From NCBI RefSeq assembly GCF_036880985.1, contig NZ_JBAJNO010000002.1, positions 1 through 64,000 on the forward strand: 64,000 nucleotides of DNA. Reading direction: 5' to 3'. This DNA comes from Limibacter armeniacum. Its GTDB lineage: Bacteria; Bacteroidota; Bacteroidia; Cytophagales; Flammeovirgaceae. Shown piece after piece: positions 43,366 to 52,601 of the stretch; within the stretch, counting starts at the first letter, position 1; each line of letters starts with the position of its first letter. The position numbers and the translations under genes are program-made. A model generated the notes under the pieces. It saw nothing but the letters and a program-made list of their open reading frames with translations, did not search any database and was not told the DNA's origin.

Positions 43366-44349
43366 ATGAAAAAAATCGCCATCAATGGTTTTGGACGGAT
43401 TGGCAGAGCATCACTGAAAATTATTTATGAGACGGAAGGTCTGGAAGTGGTAGCCGTCAATGACCTGATGAATATTGAAAATGCAGCGTACCTCCTGAAG
43501 TATGACAGTGTGTATGGCAAATACGAAAAGGATGTAAGCTTCAAGGACGATACAATCTCAATGGACGGACACAAAATAAAATACACTTCCATCAAGGATC
43601 CGTTGGAGTTGCCATGGAAAAAACTTGGCGTTGATATCGTTATTGAGAGCACAGGCATTTTCACCAATAAAAATGATGCGGAAAAACACATCACGGCAGG
43701 TGCCAAGTTTGTGGTGATCTCCGGCCCAACAAAGGATACTCCAACTGTTGTGCATGGTGTAAATACGGAAGACGGACACACTTCCATTTTTTCTTGCGCC
43801 AGTTGTACGACAAACAATATCAGTCCGATCATTGAGATTCTTGGAAGAAGACTCGGCATCAGAAAAGCAATTCTGAATACAATTCATGCCTATACAGCTT
43901 CGCAAACTTTGATCGATGCGCCTTCAAAAAAAGAATTCAGGATGGGAAGAGCAGCAGCGGCTAACCTGACTCCTGCAGCAACAGGAGCAGCCATCGCAAC
44001 CACAAAGGCATTGCCCCAATACGCAGGAAAATTTGATGGCGTTGCCGTAAGGGTTCCCGTTACGGTAGGTTCCATTTCAGACATAACTTTTTTGGCGGCA
44101 AAAGACACAACGCCAGAAGAAATCAATGCGATACTGATTGAAGAATCAAAAACAGAAAGATATAAAAAAGTGCTTGCCGTAACGGATGAGCCTTTGGTTT
44201 CGAGTGATATCATCAAAAGTACTTTTGCCAGCACAATTGATTTGCAGATGACAAGAGTGGTGGATGGTGATCTTGTAAAAGTGATGGCATGGTACGACAA
44301 TGAATGGGGATTTACCAACCAAATGATAAGACAGATGCTGGAACTCTAA
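43366..44349 (+). CDS. gap: Glyceraldehyde-3-phosphate dehydrogenase
   Basis: 327 residues. Oxidises glyceraldehyde 3-phosphate with NAD and phosphate in glycolysis. NAD-binding start KKIAINGFGRIGRASLKI; catalytic Cys147 in SCASCTTNNISPI with the usual asparagines; the later His is in HAYTASQTLIDAPS. VKVMAWYDNEWGFTNQM closes the family pattern. Codon use (many AAA and GAA) and the pairing with the esterase gene downstream differ a little from the neighbours. It may therefore be an extra, transferred gap copy rather than the main glycolytic one. Confidence 0.95.
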   Translation: MKKIAINGFGRIGRASLKIIYETEGLEVVAVNDLMNIENAAYLLKYDSVYGKYEKDVSFKDDTISMDGHKIKYTSIKDPLELPWKKLGVDIVIESTGIFTNKNDAEKHITAGAKFVVISGPTKDTPTVVHGVNTEDGHTSIFSCASCTTNNISPIIEILGRRLGIRKAILNTIHAYTASQTLIDAPSKKEFRMGRAAAANLTPAATGAAIATTKALPQYAGKFDGVAVRVPVTVGSISDITFLAAKDTTPEEINAILIEESKTERYKKVLAVTDEPLVSSDIIKSTFASTIDLQMTRVVDGDLVKVMAWYDNEWGFTNQMIRQMLEL

Positions 44350-44428
44350 TAATAAAGGGATAAACAAAACGAATTGATCAATCCCTTTGCCTGAATATTA
44401 TTTCTCAAACGCTAACTGAATCAAAACT

Positions 44429-45406
44429 ATGGCACAACGTCCTTTTAAGGGAGAAAATGATCCAATAATTTTTTCGGAAGTAAAAGCTTTTCTGAAAGCG
44501 CTTAATGCAGGAGACGGACCTCCTCTTGAAAAATTGCCACCCGAAGATGCACGTCAGGTACTGGTGGGAGCGCAAAAATCAGTTGAAGTGGATTACTCTG
44601 GAATTGAAGAAGCAGAACGAAGTATCACACACAACGGCTACACTGTAAACATTCATATAACAAAGCCTACAGGCGCAAAAGACAATGCACCTGTTTTTAT
44701 TTTTATCCACGGTGGCGGATGGGTTTTGGGTGATTACCCAACGCACAGAAGAATGGTGCGTGACCTTGTGGTTTACAGTGGGGCAGTGGCAGTGTTTCCG
44801 GATTATTCTCCTTCACCGGAAGATATTTATCCGAAAGCCATCAATGAAATTTATGCCGTAACGGAATGGGTAGCAGAAAATGGAAAAGAGATTGGTGTTG
44901 ATGGAAAAAAACTGGGACTGGCAGGGAATAGCGCAGGAGGAAACATGGCAGCCGTTGCAGTGCTGATGGCAAAAGACAAAAATGGACCGAAAATAAAATC
45001 ACAATTATTGTTGTGGCCCGTTACTGATGCCAACCTTGAAACAGAATCATATAATCTTTTTGCCGAGGAAAGGTTTCTGACAAAGGATATGATGAGATGG
45101 TTTTGGGATTGCTACATTCCCGACAAGGAAAAACGGAAGGAAAATTATGCTTCGCCTTTGCAGGCAAGCATTGAACAGTTAAAAGGATTGCCTCCGACAC
45201 ATGTGCAGACAGCAGAAAGTGATGTGTTAAGGGATGAAGGAGAAAGTTATGCCCGAAAAATGGATGAAGCCGGAGTAGAAGTAACACTCACCCGCTACAA
45301 CGGACTGATTCACGATTATGGATTGCTTAACCCTTTGGCGAAAATTCCTGCCGTGCAGGATGCCATGCGTGCAGCTGGCGCATTCCTGAAGGAGACATTG
45401 AAATAA
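44429..45406 (+). CDS. Hormone-sensitive-lipase-type esterase (alpha/beta hydrolase fold 3)
   Basis: 325 residues. Oxyanion-hole motif HGGGW (FIFIHGGGWVLGDYP), nucleophile elbow GNSAGG (Ser near residue 172), acid Asp in AESDVLRDEG and His in NGLIHDYG. This is family IV (HSL) esterase layout, hydrolysing short acyl esters. No signal peptide, so cytoplasmic. It follows gap by 79 bp on the same strand, probably in one transcript. Native substrate unknown. Confidence 0.93.
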   Translation: MAQRPFKGENDPIIFSEVKAFLKALNAGDGPPLEKLPPEDARQVLVGAQKSVEVDYSGIEEAERSITHNGYTVNIHITKPTGAKDNAPVFIFIHGGGWVLGDYPTHRRMVRDLVVYSGAVAVFPDYSPSPEDIYPKAINEIYAVTEWVAENGKEIGVDGKKLGLAGNSAGGNMAAVAVLMAKDKNGPKIKSQLLLWPVTDANLETESYNLFAEERFLTKDMMRWFWDCYIPDKEKRKENYASPLQASIEQLKGLPPTHVQTAESDVLRDEGESYARKMDEAGVEVTLTRYNGLIHDYGLLNPLAKIPAVQDAMRAAGAFLKETLK

Positions 45407-45411
45407 TTGAG

Positions 45412-45450
45412 TTAACCATGGATAGTTTTATTTAAACTATCCATGGTTAA
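45412..45450 (+). terminator. Hairpin after esterase gene; rest of gap empty
   Basis: A perfect 17-bp stem (45412-45428 with 45434-45450, core CCATGGATAG) with a 5-nt loop, followed by a short T/A-rich stretch. The remaining 380 bp up to 45831 contain no ORF and must hold the sigma-factor promoter. Confidence 0.75.
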
Positions 45451-45830
45451 TTATATTGGAATATCAACTAAGATTACATTTTTGGAAAGTAGTATTCAAT
45501 GATTAAGAGTTTACTGTTAGTACCTTTCCACTTGTAGTACCAATGGTACAATTACGAAGAAGGTACTTAAAGGCGTTTGTCCATGATGGTGTAATCTGTC
45601 ACAATACCTACATTAATATAGCATTATTGAGATTGGAGCTAGTTGTGTTTCAGTCTATGCAAGCATATATAGGAAATACAACTCAATGGTTCGGGGACAT
45701 TATTTTTATTTTATAACCTAATTTGCCATCAAATACTGAATCGTATGACATATCATAAAACATCATAATACTGTCTTAACCTTCAGTTGATCTAAAAGCT
45801 ATTAATTTGCTGACTGAGAAACGATGGGTT

Positions 45831-46403
45831 ATGACTGAACAAAAGATACTTAAGTTAATAGCAGAGAGAAATTCGGTTGGGATGCAATTGTTGTTTGCCT
45901 ATTTTTTTGATGCTATTTTTAATTTCGCCTACAAGCTGACTTCAAACAAGGAAGACAGTGAGGATATTGTACAGACTGTATTTATTGACTTATGGGAAAA
46001 AGGGCAATATCGAAATATTAAAGATTTAAAGGCATACCTTTTTCAGATGACAAAGTATCAGGTTTACAAAACTTGGTCAAAACGTGATAATATTACGGAG
46101 TTGCTGGAAGAGTACCACGAGACCATTGCTGATGAAAATGTTTATTCTATTGTGGAACATGCTGAAATTAAAGAAGAGGTCAATAATATTGTTAATACGT
46201 TGCCTAATGCCTGTCGACAGATATTTGAGTTGAGCAGGTATGAGGGACTTTCACATGACGAGATTGCCTCAAAACTCAACTTATCAAAGCAGACTGTCAA
46301 GAACCAACTTTCAAAAGCCCTATCCATACTTAAAAAAGAACTTTACAAGAAAGATCTTATTAACTCATCTTCATTGATTATTGCCTTTCTATTACAAATA
46401 TGA
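45831..46403 (+). CDS. ECF-type RNA polymerase sigma factor
   Basis: 190 residues from the ATG at 45831. Sigma-70 region 2 is seen in NKEDSEDIVQTVFIDLWEKG, and region 4 in YEGLSHDEIASKLNLS plus KQTVKNQLSKALSILK. This Bacteroidota ECF group works with a FecR anti-sigma factor and an STN-containing TonB receptor, exactly the genes that follow (FecR at 46488, SusC at 47549). It should direct transcription of the SusC/SusD operon when substrate is bound at the outer membrane (family knowledge). Confidence 0.93.
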   Translation: MTEQKILKLIAERNSVGMQLLFAYFFDAIFNFAYKLTSNKEDSEDIVQTVFIDLWEKGQYRNIKDLKAYLFQMTKYQVYKTWSKRDNITELLEEYHETIADENVYSIVEHAEIKEEVNNIVNTLPNACRQIFELSRYEGLSHDEIASKLNLSKQTVKNQLSKALSILKKELYKKDLINSSSLIIAFLLQI

Positions 46404-46487
46404 ACTATTGATTAAATGCGAATTTTAGGATAGTACGATTTCCTATTTGTCGACACTAGTATAGTGAAGTGTAAGGGTATTCGTATT

Positions 46488-47456
46488 ATGATGAAAGTTG
46501 AAGAAGCATTTAGAAAATTACTGAGAAGAGCCGGTCAGGGTACGGCAAGTACAGAAGAGTACCAGCAGTTAGATAAGTTGGTTCAGAAAAAACTGGTGGA
46601 GAGCAATAAGCTTTCAGCTGAAGAAATCAGTAATAGTAGGGAAAGGGTTTTAGGCAGAATTAACATTAATGAAGGAAAAAAGAGAAAACAGATTATTCTC
46701 TATTGGGCAAGTTATGGTACAGTTGCAGCTGTCATTATTTTACTTTTTGGGATTGGCTTTTATCAGTTTGATCAAAATCAAAACTTGCCATCAACTACTC
46801 CTTTAGCAAGGGTCGAAATTCAGACTGTAAGCGGAGATAGGCAGACAATAGTTTTACCTGATGGTACTGAAGTAGTACTCAACTCTAACTCATCATTATC
46901 ATATCCAATAGTTTTTGAAGAAAATCTCCGCTCTGTTACACTCCGAGGAGAAGCTTATTTTAAAGTTAAGCGTAATACTAAAAAGCCATTTGTAGTACAT
47001 TCTGCAGATGTAGTTACCACAGTATTGGGTACAAGCTTTAATATCAGAGAGGCAACAGATGAAGTTGCTGTGACGGTTACTTCAGGAAAAGTGAAGGTGA
47101 ATCCTGTAGCAGATGAAAGTAATGCCGTTTATTTAGAAAGAAATGATCAAGCAATATATAAAGCCAATACAGGTAACATTGTATTGAATAGTGCGGAGGC
47201 AGACCTTTATGCAGATTGGAGTAAGGAAATTTTACATTTTAATAATGTCCCTTTATCAGAAGCAATACCTGAGTTGGAGAAATGGTATGGCGTAAATATC
47301 ACTGTAAAATCAGCGAATCTGTTTAGTAGATCGTTACAGGGTAGTTATCAGGATAAAACACTCAAATATGTAATGGATGATATAAAGTTTATTTTTGACC
47401 TGAAAGTTAATTATCTGAACGATTCAACTATTCAGATTGAAGAGATAGCACAGTAA
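46488..47456 (+). CDS. FecR-type anti-sigma factor
   Basis: 322 residues from the ATG at 46488. A cytoplasmic N-terminal sigma-binding part (about 1-65) precedes one membrane helix (YWASYGTVAAVIILLFGIGF). The periplasmic FecR domain has VSGDRQTIVLPDGTEVVLN and LRGEAYFKV, then a C-terminal DUF4974-like part (HFNNVPLSEAIPELEKWYGV). It relays the signal from the STN domain of the SusC receptor to the sigma factor encoded 84 bp upstream. A hairpin separates it from the receptor gene. Confidence 0.93.
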   Translation: MMKVEEAFRKLLRRAGQGTASTEEYQQLDKLVQKKLVESNKLSAEEISNSRERVLGRININEGKKRKQIILYWASYGTVAAVIILLFGIGFYQFDQNQNLPSTTPLARVEIQTVSGDRQTIVLPDGTEVVLNSNSSLSYPIVFEENLRSVTLRGEAYFKVKRNTKKPFVVHSADVVTTVLGTSFNIREATDEVAVTVTSGKVKVNPVADESNAVYLERNDQAIYKANTGNIVLNSAEADLYADWSKEILHFNNVPLSEAIPELEKWYGVNITVKSANLFSRSLQGSYQDKTLKYVMDDIKFIFDLKVNYLNDSTIQIEEIAQ

Positions 47457-47478
47457 TTTTTAATTAATTATAAAAAAA

Positions 47479-47504
47479 GCTGGAATTGTTGGCGCAATCC
47501 CAGC
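47479..47504 (+). promoter_or_regulatory. Hairpin between fecR and susC-like genes
   Basis: GCTGGAATTG (47479-47488) / CAATCCCAGC (47495-47504), one mismatch, 6-nt loop, with a T-run about ten bases later. Attenuator or stabilising hairpin. A similar one lies at the same place in the second operon (57752-57796). Confidence 0.55.
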
Positions 47505-47548
47505 CAGATTAGAGTATTTTTTTACCCTTTTTTAGCAGAAACAAAATT

Positions 47549-50500
47549 ATGAATTTTAGGAGACTTTTTAAAAAGAAGTCCATGTTTATTGTCAAGTGCA
47601 ATCAAATATGGGTAGTGGCTTCACTTTGCCTTGTACTGGCAGCATCCCCTGCAATGGCACAGGAAACTACGAATCAACAAGTCATAAGCTTGCAGGTTGA
47701 AGATGCAAGGTTGGTGGAAATCTTTAAAAGACTGGAAGAGTCTACAGGTCTGGAATTTAGGTATTCGGATGCTGTACTAAAGGATAAGTTTAGTTATGAC
47801 TTTGATCTGGTAGACCAACCTTTGAATAAAGTACTTTCTGTAATTGCAGAAAATGCAAAGCTTGAATTCAAGCAAGATGGTCAAAGTATCTCAATCAGAA
47901 AAGTATCCAAGGTGAAGGTTTCTGGTAAAGTGATTGATAAGGAGAGCGGTGAATCTTTGATTGGTGTTTCAGTTGTTGTAAAGAACTCCTATCTGGGAAC
48001 CATTTCTGATATTGATGGTAACTTTTCAATTGTTACTTCTTCTGATGCAGTGTTACAAGTAACATATGTTGGTTATGAGCCATTTGAAATTCCTGTCAAT
48101 AACCGTTCAGCACTGGATATAGCTTTGGTGCCAAGCTCAAAAATTCTGGATGAGATTGTTGTCGTTGGTTACGGAACACAGAAGAAGCAAGACTTGACTG
48201 GTGCTGTGAATTCTTCTGATAGTGATAAGATTGTAAAAACTGGTGCCGTTGACCCTGCTGGAGCTATTCAAGGTAAATTTGCCGGGGTAGATATAGTCCG
48301 TAACAATAGTCGTCCGGGTAACAGCTACAGCATCAATATCAGGGGAGTAAATTCCATTGACTATTCCAATGAGCCATTGTATGTGATCGACGGAATCCTT
48401 TCAAACTCAGGTCTGGCAGATATTAACCCGGCTGACATTGAACGTATTGACATCCTGAAGGATGCTTCTGCAACAGCAATTTATGGTGCAAGAGGTGCCA
48501 ATGGTGTCGTGATTGTGACTACAAAAAGAGGTGAGGAAGGCGTTTCAAGAATCAACTACCAAGGTTCAGTAGGTATTGTTCGGGCGACCAACCTGCCAGA
48601 GATGTACGACGATGCTTCGTATGTGGACTTCTATACAAAACTGTTCGAAAACCAAGGAAAGGACACTAGCAGAGATAACAAGAAATTCTTTACACCGGAG
48701 GAGTGGGAGAATATTGACAACGGTACTTTCTACAACTAGCCTGAGCTGCTGACAAGAGATGCCTTGCAGACTAGTCATACGATATCAATGAGTGGTGGTA
48801 ACAAGAAAACCAAGCATTCCATTTCACTGGGTTACCTGAACAATGAAGGGGTAGAAGCTCCACAAGTTCTGAAACGTTACACTTTTCGCCTTAACCTAGA
48901 TCATAATGTAAATGACTGGGCACAAGTTGGTGGTTCAGGTTACTTCACACACTCAGACAATCAGCAGGGTGCTAATGATGCGCTACGTTCAGCATACAAT
49001 CTGCAACCGACAGAAAGTCCTTACGATACAGAAGGAGAAAAGCAGTTCTGGACAAGTTCATCAGCTAAGTATCCTAACCCGCTGTTTGACTTGGAGAATG
49101 ACATCAATGAGAAATACGTAAACCGTTTTCTGGGTAACTTTTTCCTGAAGATAAAACCTGCAAAAGGGCTGGAGTTGAAGTCATCTTTGTCAGCAGAATA
49201 CAAGAACACAAAAACAGGACAGTATAGAGGTACTTTTACAAATGCCAATAACGGAACAGACAAACCGACAGCCAAATACGCAGACAATACAAAATTTGAC
49301 TGGGTTTGGGATAATACGATCAGCTTCAAAAAGAAATGGAACGGACATAGCTTCAATGCGTTGGGTCTATTCTACATGCAGAAGCACCAGAGCGAACTGA
49401 TGGATACCTTTGTAGAAGGTTTGCCATATGACTCAAAATGGTACCAGATGCAATCAGCTGAAATCATAAGACGTTTGAATACAAGTTACGATCAGTGGAG
49501 TTTGATGTCAACCATGGCTCGTTTCAACTACGACTATAAGAGCAAGTACCTGCTGACAGTGACAGGACGTTACGATGGTTCATCAAAACTGGCAGATGGT
49601 AACAACTGGAAATTCTTCCCTTCAGCAGCCGTAGCCTGGAAAGTACATCAGGAAAATGTCGCGCAGGATATCGAAATACTTTCAGAGCTGAAATTGAGAG
49701 TCTCATACGGTCAGACGGGTAACGACAATATCCCTTCATTCCTGGTGTCAGGTAACCTTGATAAGATCGATTACAACTTCGGGAATTCATCAGCGATCGG
49801 CTATGCACCTGTTGTACTAGGTAATGAAGACCTGACTTGGGAAAAGACAACAGAGATCAACCTTGGTATGGATTTCGGTTTCTTCAAGCACAGAATTTCA
49901 GGTTCGGTAGATATTTACAGAAGAGTAACTGACGACCTGCTGCAGGCTAGAGACTTGCCTGAGCATACAGGTTATGCTTCTACAATTGCCAATGTGGGTA
50001 CGGTTGAAAACAAGGGTATTGAACTGACTTTGTCAACTGTGAACATTGATCGTGGTGATTTCAGATGGACAACAAACTTTGCCTTTGCCAAAAACAAGAA
50101 CACGTTGCTTGAGCTGGCAAAAGGTGTTGACGAAAACCTGGCTGATGGCTTGATTGTTGGCCAACCAATTGGAGTGATCTACAACTATCAGTTTGATGGT
50201 ATCTGGCAGGAAGATGAGGTAGAATTGGCTACCATATTTGGAGCAGAGCCAGGTCAGGTAAAGGTGAAAGACTTGGATGGTGATGGAGAAATCACGACAG
50301 AAGACAGAACGACTTTAGGTGCTGCTCAACCGGACTGGACTGGCTCGATTACCAATACATTGCAGTACAAAGGGTTTGATTTCTCATTCAATATCTATAC
50401 TCGTCAGGGTGTACAGGTGATGGATGATTTTATGAGTAAGTACGGGACATTTGACGGTGACAAGAAAGATAAGGGAGGCAATCACCTGAACTTGCCTTAT

Positions 50501-50803
50501 TATACAACTGAGAAACCTTCAAACCTTTATCCGGCTCCAGGTAACCCAGGTAAATACCAAGAAGTACTGTTCATACAGGATGCATCTTTTGTACGTATCG
50601 GCAATATCTCACTGGGCTACAACTTTCCTAAAAACATCGCTGAAAAGATGAAAATGGAAAAACTGAAAGTGTATGCCAATGTACTGAATCCATATGTATG
50701 GACAGACTACCATGGTTTTGATCCGGAGTGGGCAAGTGAAGGTGTGAAATCTTCAGCCGTATCAGTAACGACTTACCAGTTTGGCTTGAATGCCACTTTC
50801 TAA
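47549..50803 (+). pseudogene. SusC/RagA-family TonB-dependent receptor with STN domain, split by an amber codon
   Basis: One continuous frame of 1084 codons interrupted only by TAG at 48737-48739 (codon 397). Part 1 has a signal peptide (ending SPAMAQ), an STN domain (about 45-110), a carboxypeptidase-regulatory-like domain (VSGKVIDKESGESLIGVSV), the TonB-box region (IVVVGYGTQKKQDLTGAV) and most of the plug. Part 2 (from about 48764) is the beta-barrel ending QFGLNATF. Homologues usually have Trp at this point (TDWxxLL-like), so TGG to TAG is likely. SusC imports glycans with the SusD encoded next. As read, the barrel would be lost; recent mutation or sequence error is likely. Confidence 0.88.
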
Positions 50804-50834
50804 TTGAGAACTACATTATCTAAATCTGAATAAG

Positions 50835-52433
50835 ATGAAATCAATATATAAAAGTGCATTGATCCTGATGATCGGATTGATGACATCATGCGAGACTTTT
50901 CTGGACAAAAACGATCCTGCAGGTATTACTCCTGATGATTACACCAATGAGCAAATGTATGAGAGTCTGGTGAACTCCATGTATTCACCACTGCGTGACC
51001 TTGTTTCAAATCCTGACCTGTTCTTTTACGGAACGGATATCACTTGGGCCAACAGCAATACGGAAGTGATTGCGTTGAACAGCTACAATGGCATTGCTAC
51101 TGACTATGAGTCTGTCAATGACCTATGGGTTTCACTGTATGCGGGTATTCACCGTGCCAACACGGCAATTGAAAGAGCTGCAGCAGTGGAAATGGATCAG
51201 GATATAGTAGCAGTAAGAGTGGGAGAGGCGAAATTTATCCGTGCCTTGTTCCATTTCTATGCTGTACAGACTTGGGGTGATGTGCCATTGATGACAGAAG
51301 CTGTAAAGGGAGCTGAAACTGAACTGGTAAGGGCACCTCAGAAAGCCGTGTATGAGCAGATCGTGATGGACCTTAATGAGGCAATGGAAGTGCTTCCGGA
51401 AACAGCTTCAGATTATGGCAGAGCTACCAATACAGCGGCTAAGCACTTGCTGTCAAAAGTGTACCTGACAAGAGGTTACAAATCTTTTGCGGAGACAACT
51501 GACTTTTCGAACGCAGCAAAAATGGCGGACGAAGTAATCGGGACTTCAGACAGGTCACTGGTGATGAACTTTGCAGACCTTTGGAAAGAATCGAACGAGG
51601 AGAATGAAGAGGTAATCTTCAGTATCCAGTACACAACAGATCTGAGTACAATCGGTAAAGGAAACGATCAGCGTAAATGGTTCGGTTTTATCTATGAGTC
51701 GTTTACTGGAATGGAACTTTCTACAGAATTGGGCAGCAAGGACCCGGACCTGAGACCAACAGCCTATTTCTTCCAGCTATTTGATACGGATGCAGACCTT
51801 CGTTATCGTGATGGTTTCAAGCATTCATTTGATGCCAATATGGATGATGGGGATTTGAGCAAAGGTGATACGGCCATTTTCTTCCCGGATTGGGATAAGC
51901 CTTGGACGGAAGATGAAAAAGCAGCAGTTAATTATGAAGTAATCAACTTTGCAGACTGGAACGTACATAATACTTCTGACAATGGTTCGGCTTACCCGAT
52001 GCTTTGGAAATTCCACCAACCTTTCACTTATGACAAGGGTACAAGGGATGCTATCCTGATGAGATTGGGTGAAACATACCTGACTGCGGCTGAAGCTTAC
52101 CTTCAGTTGGGTGAAGTGGCAACGGCTGCTGAACGTGTGAATACGTTGAGAAGCAGGTCGGTAAATACTGGCTACGAAACGGAGTTTACGGTGAATGCTT
52201 CAGATATTACACTTGATTTTATCCTGGACGAAAGAGCAAGAGAGTTGTTCGGTGAAATGCACAGATGGTATGACCTTGTGCGTACAAACAAGCTGGTGGA
52301 AAGAGCAATCAAATACAATCCGCTTGCTAATGAGGGGCAGACTTTGAATGCCAACAATATGTACAGACCAATCCCTCAGAAACAGATTGATTTGTCAACC
52401 AATGCTGTTCAGCAGAATAAAGGTTACAATTAA
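50835..52433 (+). CDS. SusD/RagB-family surface glycan-binding lipoprotein
   Basis: 532 residues, lipobox MTSC (Cys19). Typical SusD features are the N-terminal FLDKNDPAGITPDDY, the TPR-like helices (LYAGIHRANTAIERAA, GEAKFIRALFHFYAVQTWGD) and the C-terminal ARELFGEMHRWYDLVRT followed by MYRPIPQKQI. It forms the lid of the SusC transporter at the cell surface and binds ligand. It follows the SusC gene by 31 bp. A GC-rich hairpin closes the pair before the phosphoesterases. Confidence 0.95.
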   Translation: MKSIYKSALILMIGLMTSCETFLDKNDPAGITPDDYTNEQMYESLVNSMYSPLRDLVSNPDLFFYGTDITWANSNTEVIALNSYNGIATDYESVNDLWVSLYAGIHRANTAIERAAAVEMDQDIVAVRVGEAKFIRALFHFYAVQTWGDVPLMTEAVKGAETELVRAPQKAVYEQIVMDLNEAMEVLPETASDYGRATNTAAKHLLSKVYLTRGYKSFAETTDFSNAAKMADEVIGTSDRSLVMNFADLWKESNEENEEVIFSIQYTTDLSTIGKGNDQRKWFGFIYESFTGMELSTELGSKDPDLRPTAYFFQLFDTDADLRYRDGFKHSFDANMDDGDLSKGDTAIFFPDWDKPWTEDEKAAVNYEVINFADWNVHNTSDNGSAYPMLWKFHQPFTYDKGTRDAILMRLGETYLTAAEAYLQLGEVATAAERVNTLRSRSVNTGYETEFTVNASDITLDFILDERARELFGEMHRWYDLVRTNKLVERAIKYNPLANEGQTLNANNMYRPIPQKQIDLSTNAVQQNKGYN

Positions 52434-52453
52434 AGTTTAGATTGAATTGTTCA

Positions 52454-52483
52454 GGCAGCTTGCATCTGCGGGGGCAAGCTGCC
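52454..52483 (+). terminator. Hairpin after susD-like gene
   Basis: A perfect 10-bp stem GGCAGCTTGC (52454-52463) / GCAAGCTGCC (52474-52483) with a 10-nt loop. There is no strong T-run, so partial termination or mRNA stabilisation is possible. Confidence 0.6.
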
Positions 52484-52601
52484 ACTTTCTGACCCAGCAA
52501 TCAGGTTGTGTATTGATGTCAACCAGCAAATGATACACTGATGCCTCCTTACAAAATGCATGGCTCACATGTATTGAAAATAGTCTTACTTTTTAAAAAA
52601 T

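Noticed and set aside
31918-50803. TAG read as Trp or Gln (stop-codon reassignment), since RHS and SusC frames contain in-frame TAG
   Set aside because: Many intact genes here end in TAG, and the expected residues at the internal TAGs differ between sites; mutation is simpler.
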